Shown here piece after piece: positions 15,101 through 27,100 of a stretch of DNA of 64,000 bases. Source of the DNA: Strongylocentrotus droebachiensis (Eukaryota > Echinodermata > Echinoidea > Camarodonta > Strongylocentrotidae). Positions within the stretch are counted from its first letter, which is position 1. The number at the start of each line of letters is the position of its first letter. The notes beneath the pieces are model-generated. The model ran no database searches. It was not told the DNA's origin and worked only from the letters and a program-made list of their open reading frames with translations. The position numbers and the translations under genes were made by a program. The DNA lies in assembly GCA_035222895.1 (NCBI GenBank), contig JAVYIG010005383.1, positions 62,001 through 126,000 on the forward strand, in the 5' to 3' direction.

Positions 15101-18100
15101 TTGAGACGATTTTGAGCATTTTTATTTTTTGCGCGCGCGCTGACGCCCGCCCGCACGTACGCATGCGCGCGCGTTTTTTGACCTGAAATTGACCGGACGG
15201 ATATTGACCTTAATCTTGATAAATATGAATAAGAAATGCCTTTCCATTATGAAGATATGATCATGAGTTGAAAGTACCAAAAAAAAAAAAAATGGCGCCT
15301 GGATGACGTCATGAAGACTTGATGACCTTGAAAATGTTCCTCTCACGTCTTATGGCAATGACCTATGACTGTGCCAAAATTGAACGAAATTGACTAAACT
15401 GATCTTGAGTTATCCCGTTAACAAAAAAGTGTGCAAATAAATAAAAATAAAGAAAGAAAATTTGAACAAAAACAAGAGGTGATCTGTCGATATCGACAGA
15501 CCAGCTAATAATAAAGAAAGAAAATTTGAACAAAAACAATAGGTGATCTGTCAAAACGACAGACCACCTAATAAAGAAGAAAGAAAATTCTGACGAAAAC
15601 AATAGACCACCTAATAATAATAAATAAAGGCAATTTTAACAAAATTATAAGGTGGTCTGTATTAGATACAGCCCACCTGATAAATAAAGGCGATTTTAAC
15701 AAAAATATAAGGTGGTCTACATTAGATACAGCCCACCTGATAATAAATAATAAATAAAGGCAATTTTAACAAAATTATAAGGTGGTCTGTATTAGATACA
15801 GCCCACCTGATAATAATAAATAAATAAATAATAAAGGCAATTCTAACGAAAATTATAAGGTGGTCTGTACGATATACAGCCCACCTGATAAATAATAATA
15901 AAGAAAAATCTTGACGAAATCAAAAGGTGAAACGTATATTTCATACGTATCATCTAAAAATGATAAAAATAAAAATCTTGACGAAATCAAAAGATGATAC
16001 GTCTACGTACGTATCACCTAACAAAGGAACCATATCCAACGTGAAGCTGTCCAATAGCAAGAACACAAATGAATACATGGAATGGTTGGATCTTGGAGGA
16101 ACAGAGGTGTAAGTGGTAAAAAGGAATGGATTGAGATGGATGGGTCTTGAGTTGAGGAAAGAGGATGATGAGCCTGGGAAAAGAGTGTGTGATCTGGAAG
16201 CGGATGGCACAAGAGGCAAAGGAAGAGGGAAGATTTCTTGGAAAGAAAGCAGTTAAGTAATTGGTTCACATGGGGTGGGTGCTCGAGACAAGAAGAAGAG
16301 GAGAGGAGGAGTGTCATCATGACCCCGAAAGAAAATAACCCCTTGTAAAGGGACAATTATGATGATGATGGTGATGATTACGTCAGCAATTGACAAAATG
16401 GTTTTGGTTGTTTACACACCGGAGGTTGTAGATTCTAGTCCTCCAATGTTGGAATTGTCTGTTCTGAACACCCATCTTCCAGATACACCGATGTTCGATG
16501 TCGTTGCGATATCGACGACGGCAGCTGTTCGAGATCCAGGGACACTATAAAAGTTCACTCCGTCACCATCGTTGAATCCAACCTAAGAGTCAAGCATGTG
16601 AACTTTGAAGCAATACTTCCGAACAAATGTAACTTGATACGGGTTCGATTAAAGTTTTGTTCGTCTCATTTCATGTCATATTGCCCTGTTCGGTGGTTGC
16701 CCCCCCCCCCCCTCCCCGACAACAACAAAAACAAAGAAAGAGTGAAAATCGTCGGATTGTTTGACCTATCTATTAGTTGATGAGAAACTAAATTGACATA
16801 CTTCTGACTTTAAGCTACTGCAAAGCTATTTTTCTTTGTTTGGTTGGAAATAGCCCAAACGGAATCGGCATTTATTTTTGTATTACCGATTGAGATCTGC
16901 ATTACCTTTGATTTTCCTATTGTTCTCTTATGTTCCAGTAGTGCATCATTAATTGCACCGAAGCATCACCCCCCTTTAACCTATATGACTGGACAGTTCA
17001 CTTCAGCCTCTTGCCTTCCTGACTAAGCTAAAAACCAATATCATGAAAAGGATTTTCCAAAATTATAACCCTAATACCAGAGTCACAACCTACACTAAAA
17101 CTGATTACACCGAATGTTGGAGAATTACTCGGTCTGGCCTCGACTTGGAGTCGGTTGGTGGTGTGACTGATGTATTATTTCATATAAATGGGAGGGGCCA
17201 CTTTAATACATGAGCTCGTTACCATATACACAACCGTGTCCCTTGTTTATAAGAAGAAGGTGGTACAGACCAAGTGACAAAATGATTTACCTGAGCTGGG
17301 GTACCACTTCCTGCTGCTGCCCAGTTGATATCACCGTAATTAAAGATGACGAAGGAGTATCGGCTATCTGTCACCATAACAGCTTGAAAGGAATTCCTCT
17401 GAGGTAAAATATCAACATAATCAACATCTATATCTTGAAATGAATTTTAAATATTTGATAAAACAAAACGGATAACACGGCAGGATAGTGAATGAAACAA
17501 CTTCCAACTTTAAGAAATTTCAGTGATAGATAAAGTCGTAGCAAAGTGAAACTAGATGGAATTCGACTGCGCGCAGTCGAAAATGATGCCTCCGTCATAG
17601 AGCAATTTTACAAACCGAAACGGAAGAAATTTTTCAAATTCAAGTTCAATTGTAATCCATTAACATGTTCTCAGAATATCGTGATTACAAGCAATTTCTC
17701 ATATACATATATGACCCTTTGATCTTTGACCTCATGACCTTAAAATCTACTCAGTTCATTGGCTCTGCAAGATTTCCTGAGTTAAATAGTAATCCATCTG
17801 TCAGTTCTAATGAGAATGCGTCCACAAGCTATTTTTGCATACATAATGAGCCCATGACCTTTGATCTTATGAACCATTCATTGGCTCTGCAAGATACATA
17901 AATGATCTAAGTTTGGCAGGAATCCATCAATCTGTTCTAATGATAATACGATCACAAGCTATTTTTGCATACATAATGAGCCGCATGACCTTGACCTTTA
18001 CCTCATGACCCCAAAATCTAATCAGTTCATCAGCTCTGCAAGTAACATACATGACCTAAGTTTGGCAGGAATCCATCAATCGGTTCTTGAGATAAGGCGA

Positions 18101-21100
18101 TCGCGAGCTGTTTTTGCATACACAATGTGCGCTGTGACCTTTGACCTCGTGACCCCAAAATCTAATCAGTTCATTGGCTGTGCAAGATACATACATGACC
18201 AAAGTTTGGCAGGAATCCATCAATCGGTTCTTCAGATAACGCGATCATGAGCCCTGTGACCCTTGACCTTTGACCTACGTGCTCCAAAATCTAATCAGAT
18301 TGTCTTCCTATGGTGATACATACTATCCTTAAGTTTGAAGTTTTTACATCTCCAGTGGTTCTTGAGATATGATAACAATCTCAATGTATGGAATTTCATA
18401 AGTTGACCTCTGTGACCCTTGACATTTGACCTACGTGCTCCAAAATCTAATCAGATCGTCTTCCTATGGTGATACATACTATCCTTAAGTTTGAAGTTTT
18501 TACATCTCCAATGGTTCTTGAGATATCATGATAACAATCTCAATGTATGGAATTTCATATGTTGACCTCTATGACCCTTGACCTTTGACCTACGTGCTCC
18601 AAAATGTAATCAGATGGTTGTCCTATAGTGATACACACTATCACTAAGTTTGAAGTTTAAATCTCCAGTGGTTCTTGAGATATCATGATAACAATCTCAA
18701 TGTATGGAATTTCATAAGTTGACCTCTGTGACCTTTGACCTACGTACTCCAAAATCTAATCAGATCGTCTTCCTATGGTGATAAATACTATTCCCGAGTC
18801 TTAAGTTTAAATCTTAAATGGTTCTTGAGATATTGTGATAACGGTCAAACGGGACGGACGGACAACCCGAAAACATGATGCCTCCGGCACCACCTTCGGT
18901 GGCGGAGGCATAAAAAGGGAAAAACATAGATTGCTTAGCGGACCAAAATGAATAATAAGTCATAACCGTTTTACACATTGTCAAATGTTTGATCAGCTCG
19001 ATTTCCAGGAGGTTCGCACTTGGGTCCAATATCTCCTGTAATCCTTTATTCGTGTATGCAAATTGGCCTACAGGACTTTCAAAAGGGCAAATGTCCTCAA
19101 GTTAATGCAAGATTCTATAAGAAATGCCGATTAATTTTTATTCTCGTGGAATTTTCGTCAAGTTATTTTTTTTTATTACATCGCCATAACCTAAAATAGT
19201 ACCCGAAATCCATAATACAGTGGCGACAGACGATTAATATGAAAAGGTTCAGCGGTGAACTTCCGATTAAGTCACTGTACTTACGAGTTCACCTGAAGAA
19301 CTATAGTGAGCAACACTGTCCCAGGTCGCGATGAACATCCATGACGACAAAAAATCTCTCATGTCAACAAATGATGCTCTTATAATATCATCAGCTTCTA
19401 GGAATATGCGGTCGTTTTCGGCAGATCGTAAAACTTGTCGATAGGATAGAGTCCCGCCATTTCTCGTGTCAACATCAGCCCAGAATGGGGCTATAATGGG
19501 TTTGCCATTAGCGATTGGAAACGAATCAGAGTTAAATTGACTAACTGCCGCCGAGAACGAGATGAGACCGTTATTGTTGACCTGCAACAACATTTATAAA
19601 AAAGCGATTGGTGGTAGATTTTAGTGTCAAGGGGATTTTATAGAGAGAATGAGAGGGAAAGCACGGAAACGAAAACAAAGAAATGGGTAGACAGATAGAG
19701 AAGACGGTAGTAAGTAATAATTTAGCCAATTCATGTGGAAAGTTGAAAAAGACGAACGGTAACATTATATAATTAAAAAGACAGATTAATCAGTTCATAC
19801 AGATAATTATACAGACACGCACACAAATATACATAGAGAGAGAGAGAGAGAGATGAGGACGGTAGAGAAAACGATATATATATATATATATATATATGTG
19901 TGTTTATATAACGAGAGAGAGAGAGAGGGGAGGGAAAGTAGGAGTTTTTGATGATGCCTTAGTCTTTTGCCTGCACAACCGCAGCAAGTCTCCGATGTAA
20001 AATACGCTGGGATTATTAAAATCTTGTCTTTCCTTTTAAAATTTAAAATAATTTAAATAATTGTTAGATTTTATATCTTTATCATGTTCATGGTACATTG
20101 ATTGTGTTCAGATGATTATGTTCGAAATAACACGGGTTCGACAGATTTCTTTAAAACAAAATAATTCGGTTCAAGCAATGAGGGACTTACAAAAAGTCCA
20201 GTTTGGCTGTGATCGAAGAACGGGAAGCCGACAGAGATTGGTAGCTCGTCTGTGTAACCATCATCATTGGCTGGTAGAAAGTTGTCCCCTTCATTTAAAC
20301 CAAATGGAAAGAACAGACCTGAAAATGGGGTAAATAAAGGGGGAAAATAAATTATTATTATTTTAATGATAATAATTATTAAAATATTGATAAAAATAAT
20401 AATAACTAGGAATTTAATTCGTCATGGGGACGATTTAGGTGGTCTGTGTTCAATACCCAATAGATATTCAATAAATTTGAATATTTACTATATAGAGAAA
20501 GGGAGAAGTTATATAGACATGTAAACAATGATGATGATGAACATGATGATGATCATGATAGTAATGGTGATCATGATGATGTTGATCATGATCATCATCA
20601 GACCATGATGATCATGATGATATTGATGATCATGATCATGATCGTAAGCATGATCCTGACATCTGATTGAAAAAATGAGGGGACATTTAGATAACATATA
20701 GTCTCAGCTACAACATACTCAAAAATTGCTTGCAAAAGACATGAATGTAGAATCCAGATTTGAGAAAAAGTCATGTCCCTTAGGAATTACACGCAAAAAG
20801 TAATGGATCAAGTAAAAATAGGGTTATAATAAAGTAAATATGGCTGTTTATTACGCGATTTGCGATTCTACGCGTTTTAGTATTCAAAGGAGATGGTACA
20901 GTGAAAGGACAAATAGAAAAAAAAATATTGTTGGAGACGCCCGGAGTCGAACCAGGGACCTCGAGGTTGGAAGTCAAGTGCGTTACCGATATACCAAAAC
21001 ATTTCCCATAGCGATTACACGTAAACGGAAAATGAAATTCTCAAATCCCACTTTGCAAGTAAAATATGAGAATGATCCCTGCATCTGATCGAGAAATAAA

Positions 21101-24100
21101 TGGCACACTAGTGATAGCTTATTGTCTCAGCTACAACATACTCGATGCTCAGCGAAAACAAAGTTAAGACAACGGAGATATTGCTCGTGAAAGACGGGAA
21201 TGTAGAATCAAGTTTTGAGAAAAAGTCATGTCCCATAGAAAATACACGCAAAATGTGAAAAATTGACATGCCTCCTTTAATCGCAAAAATACGCCATGAT
21301 GCAATTGTCAAAATGAAATATCGTGGCGACTGTATTTGTAGAGAATTATCTCAGCTAAAACATATCAAAATTTGGAAGAAAATCGATCAATATTTACAGA
21401 GATACAATCAATTTTCTAAAAATATGCTGACGTCATAATATGCAAATTGAAATTTTGAGTTCGGAGGCCATTACGATGACGTCATGAGTCAATTGAGGGT
21501 CAAATGAGACATGAAATCATATCTCCGATTCATACTCTATCAACATATTTAAAAAAAATTGAGGTTACCTTGCATCGTAAAGAGCTACAATGGATTTTGT
21601 ATAGGCATGTTTTTGCCCATGTATGCTACGTATTACAAGAGCTCGCGCGCACAGACATTATCTTAAACAAACGCTCATTCCGTTATTAATGGGCAGAAAA
21701 AGGTGAACAAGGTATCAAAATGCTTGGAAAAATGCGACAAATACGATGACATAAAAAATTGGGGATTTTATGTTGCAAAATGTCATTACGTGCGAAAACG
21801 CGCGCGCATGCGTGTGTGCAAGTTTTTTTGCGAAATGCTTAAAATGGCCTGAAACGTATGCAAAAAAAATTTGAGCCGATTTTGAGCAAATTCCCAAAAT
21901 CGCGCCGTTTTTAATACTGTTTTACTTTTTTTCTCTTTTTCGCTTGGCCGACCAAGGGGGGGGGGGGGGAAGGGTAACACCCCTTAGATCCGCCCGTGGG
22001 TCCCAGTAGGTTACTTAGACATTGGTGATTTGTGAATGAAAAGTTAGGAGTATGCGCGCACACCAGATGATGTGTGAGTGTTTGGGTGTGTGATTATTTT
22101 TCAATGAATGGAATATATATTGGCATTGTAATTGTCGATATCTTAACCTATGATTTTTTTTTAAATATACTTTAGCTGTTCCATTTTTAATTTTGGTTCA
22201 TGATGGTTCAAGTATTTCTATTTATCATGGGCCGTCATATAACGCTATTTTATATTTAAATTTTTTGAGATGCCACCATTGTTTTTTTGTAAATGTCAAT
22301 GTTGGTCCTTGTTCTCCTTCGCCGTTGATATCCTCCCTTCATTTTTTAGGGGGAGCGGGATCGTCCCCCCGGAAAATTTGAAAAAGTGCCAACAAAAAAT
22401 ATATAGCAAATACTGACTAAAGATTGCAACACACTTTTAGGCTCTGGAGGACCCTAGAGTGCAGTGTTCAGACAAAAACAAATGCAAAAATATTCTCCCC
22501 GGTAGCTACGCTCCCTCTAATAATATCCTTCATAGTGTACAATTTAAAAAACTGTAGAAAAGTGAGTTGTGAAAAAAGTACATTGATTGTTGTGTACTAT
22601 AGTTTTGCTAAGGAATTTTAATTTTTTAATACAACAAAACTTTAAAAACTGTGAAGGGTAGTCACACGTACTGTCGTAATGATGGGGGGGGGGGGGGGGG
22701 GCTTGGGGGCTATTGCCCCCGCCATATAAAATGCACACGTGGTTTATTTCTAATTCGATACCAGTGATTACAAATGTTGCTGAAATGGCATGGTTTTGCC
22801 CTCAGCTTCCAGGGGCTCTGTCCCCTGGACCCCACCAAGGGCCCTAAGGCAGCCCCTGGATGCTCATCTGATCTTAATTTAATGCCTAAAACCCCTTAGA
22901 TTATGGGGGCTATGCCCCCTTTAACCCAATCCAACTAGTGACCTGCATGCCAGTGTTACAAATAAGGTATCAAAATATGCTCTTCCGACCGTTATTAAAT
23001 GCCTAAAACACCAGAGCTTCAGGGGGATACGCCCCTGTTCCCTCGTATTTCGCCCCCCCCCCCCCCACCCGGCCAAGAAATCGCCGCCCCTGACAGAGGG
23101 TAAGGACTGTTTTCCGCAACTCAAATGTTTGAAAAGGGTTACCAGTCCCTTACTGTAATGAGCTTCCGTAATTGCCGGCGTTAAGGCCAAAGCGCTGTAT
23201 AGGTCGCACCTCTGATTTTGACATTTCTAGACTGAAAAAAGAAACGGAAGGAAAAAAAACAGGGGGTAAGGTGCAACCCCGGTGGGTTCACTCCCTTGCA
23301 GAGGGTGACGGGTATGACCGTTACCACAAATGCAAATGACCCCCTTTTGCTGTCAATTTCCAAGAACATTTTGTGAAATTTATCCCCCTTTTTTACGTCA
23401 AAACAAGGACAAAATCGTACTTCGGAAAACCCCTATTTTTAAAATTGTAAAGGACAAGACATTTATACTTTTTTTTCATTAACATAAAGGATCCAAGACA
23501 TGAGTCCTTGAATTACAAGTTCATAGTTCTCGGTACCATGGTTACCATGAATCTTTGTCCAAATAAGAACTATGGTAACCATGGTTCTCGGTACCATGGT
23601 TACCATGGATCTTTGTCCAAATTACCAACCTCCATAAGAACCATGTCAACCATGGTACTGAAAACCCTGGTAATACCATGGTACATGGTACATTTTTTTT
23701 TTTTTTTTTTTAAATTTGTGAAAGTGTGCGTTTAATCCCGCCCACTAATTTTGCATCTATGCACTTGCACGTTGACCAGCGCAGCAGCAAGGATACTGAT
23801 AGGCTATAGTCCAGTAGAAATAAAATAAAAATTATGTACTTACAGTCTTGCAATTTAATAAGACAGCTAAAAAACAATTTCAAAGTAAACATAAAATTCA
23901 GCCACCTCATTTTTTAAATTATTATTTACGATTGGATCAAATTTAACAAATTAACTGCAGGGTAACTCCGGTCGAGGCCACCATGCACCAGGTAGCTCCA
24001 AAGCAATGCAGGGGAGCCCCTGGGCGGAGCTGAGGCGGTGGAGCTGCTCCCTAGGCCTACTGGGCTGCCAGGGCGCCTTATAGGCTATAGTTCCACTGAT

Positions 24101-27100
24101 TTCTAGATATCCTTTACGGTTGAATGAGTTAGGGCGGTATGTGTGCTCTGCCGCGTTCTGTTGATTTATTCTAGCATATTGACATCAATGATGCTAATTA
24201 CCATGGTAAATCATGTGGCCGGCAAGGTACGTATTCAGTACGTGCATATTATATTGCATACAGGGGCGTCGGGGGGGGGGGGGGGGGTGTAGAGGCCAAC
24301 GATAAACGATTACCGACAAAACTAGCAACCAATTAAATATCCCAATATCTACAAATTTAACCCTATAAACCCGGGGCCGAAGGCTAAATTGTTTTTCCTA
24401 TAGACCATCTATAGTAATTGCGTATGCGCAAATGATCATTTTCCTCGACGACATAAATATACGAATTATTTCGTCAACTTATTTTAATGCAGGTGCGGAG
24501 CTAGGATCTTATATTAGGAAGGGGCGGAAGGGGCGGAAGTGAGCAAGCGAAGCGCGCTCATTAGCATTAGGGGGGTGTCGGTGTTAGGCCTCCCGCACGA
24601 AGCGTGGAAGCTTAGACGTTTCCTTAAATTATTAGGAAAAGAAGACGATTTGTTGTACCGTTCTCGATGTTAATCCTTGTCTTAATTCAGTTTCTCCCCC
24701 TCCCGCGCAAAGTGCGGAAGCTTTGACGTTTCATTAAATTATGAGAAAAAGCAGACAATTCGGTGTTCTGTTCTCGACTCTTAATCCTTATCTGAATTCA
24801 GTTTTGCCCCTTCCCGCACAAGTTTTTACGTTTCATTAAATTATTAGAGAAAGTAGACGATTCGTTGAACCGTGCTCGAGTCACAATATTTCCACGATAT
24901 TCCACTATTACTATAACCACCATTGATAAATATAGGGGCATGCGGAATGTATAGGAAATTTAATTCCTGTTAACTTTCCTTTTCTCTGAATGGAAAATAA
25001 TTTGTATGTGATTCAATTCAGGTTCTTTTTATTGTAATGTTCTTTTTGGTTAAAAAATACAAACCATCTTTACTCCTTTACTGCTTTTTTTAAGGGGGCG
25101 TTTTGCCCCCCCCCCCTCTTTTGTGGTTGGGGGGCTAGTGCCCCCCCCCCCCGCCCCCACTTCCGGCGTCTATGGTGGCTTAAACCCAGTAGATAACATC
25201 GATTGATCGATCTGTAACTAAAAAGTAAGTCAGCCTTGAATCTGCATCTTGTGCTTGCCGGGCAGCGACTCTACCACCAGGCCATCACTGGTCCATGGCA
25301 CAGTCCTGCTGGTTCCAAGATTTTTTCTGATTTGTTTTTCAATTACAGATAGATCAAACGATCTTATTTACTGGGTGTAAGCCACAAATATGACTAAATA
25401 GTTAATATTTCTCCCAAGAGGCATAAAAGAATTAATCATTGATGAAAATACTTCATGGTAACAAACGGTAACGAACATTGAAATACATTACTACATATCA
25501 CTATCAATTTGTATCACGCTAAAAAAAAAAAGTAAGGTGATTTACTCACCAGTAAATGGGTCTTCAATGCGGTCCACTGAGGTGGGAAAAAGATAGGAAT
25601 TAATATAAAAATTAAATCTTGTTAATGAAAAGTGTATTACAGTCAGGTGTAATTCTGCGTAGCTAGGAGTTGGGGGAACTGTTAGTTTCAAAAGCGAATG
25701 GTAAATCCAGCAACATCGAGTAAATTAATTTGCAAACTCAGGAGGTTTATTACGATTGTTTAATGAATGTCTGGGTGTATAAGCTGTGGACAGATTGACC
25801 GATTGAAAGACTGTCAAATTTAATCAAACGCAAAGTGTATTACAGTCAGATGGAATTCTGCCTATAGCTAGGAGTTGGGGGAACACTTCGGAATAGTTTA
25901 AAAAGCGAACGGTAAATCCAGCAACATTGAATTGAACGGCTGTTGTAAATCAAATAAAATGTCACCACATCAGCGCCCTCTGAGCTAAGTAAGAATCCAG
26001 CAGACCGGGCATGGTAACGAACATTGAAATATATTACTACATATCACTATCAATTCGTATCACGCTAAAAAAAAAAAGTAAGGTGATTTACTCACCAGTA
26101 AATGGGTCTTCAATGCGGTCCACTGAGGTGGGAAAAAGATAGGAATTAATATAAAAATTAAATCTTGTTAATGAAAAGTGTATTACAGTCAGGTGTAATT
26201 CTGCGTAGCTAGGAGTTGGGGGAACTGTTCGGAATAGTTTCAAAAGCGAATGGTAAATCCAGCAACATCGAGTAAATTAATTTGCAAACTCAGGAGGTTT
26301 ATTACGATTGTTTAATGAATGTCTGGGTGTATTGGCTGTGGACAGATTGACCGATTGAATGACTGTTGAATTTAATCGAGCGCAAAGTGTATCACAGTCA
26401 GATGGAATTCTGCCTATAGCTAGGAGTAAATGGGACACTTCGGAATAGTTTCAAAAGCGAATGGGTAATCCAGCAACATCGAGTAAATTAATTTGCAAAC
26501 TCGGGTTTATTACGATTGTTTAATGAATGTCTGGGTGTATAAGCTGTGGACAGATTGACCGATTGAAAGACTGTCGAATTTAATCAAACGCAAAGTGTAT
26601 TACAGTCAGATGGAATTCTGCCTATAGCTAGGAGTTGGGGGAACACTTCGGAATAGTTTAAAAAGCGAACGGTAAATCCAGCAACATTGAATTGAACGGC
26701 TGTTTTGAAATAGTATAACGAACATTGAAATACATTAATATATGTCACTATCAATTCGTATCACGCTAAAAAAAAAAGTAAGGTGATTTACTCACCAGTA
26801 AATGGGTCTTCAATGCGGTCCACTGAGGATTGAAAAAGATAGGAATTAATATAAAAATTCAATGTTGTTAATGAAAAGTGTATCACAGTCAGGTGGAATT
26901 CTGCGTAGCTAGGAGTTGGGGGAAAAAGTAAACGTGTGCACAAAAAAGTGTACGGAATAAATAAAAATAAATAAAGAAAGAAAATTCTAGCAAAATCAAT
27001 AGGTGATCTGTCATCGACAGACCACCTAATAACTTTCCGTTATGAAGATATGATCATAAGTTGATTTTCACAAAATGGCGCCTGGATGACGTCACGATGA

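Larger units (their letters stand above)
21950..25180. other. Intron region of gene A packed with diverged repeats
   Basis: No exons. It holds several poly-G or poly-C tracts, short tandem palindromes around GGTACCATGG (23525-23690), a stretch with ctccagggcccc-like slippery text (22800-23100), and one end of a 100-bp minisatellite (24540-24860). Confidence 0.55.
25460..26935. repeat. Tandem duplication carrying gene A microexon 18 (three copies)
   Basis: Three near-identical blocks begin near 25463, 26009 and 26714. Each holds a poly-A run, the microexon with its splice sites, and the downstream segment with ggtaaatccagcaacat. Shorter internal repeats (tggaattctgc ... aggagttggggg) recur within the blocks. 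High identity indicates recent duplication. Confidence 0.85.

Noticed and set aside
15477-16019. CRISPR-like array
   Set aside because: Regular hairpins with spacers, but the spacers are repetitive themselves, the genome is eukaryotic, and there are no associated genes.
15927-16356. Possible exon of gene A below the NIDO stop
   Set aside because: The frames match a dispersed repeat also found at 3835-3965 and have no array or NIDO motifs.
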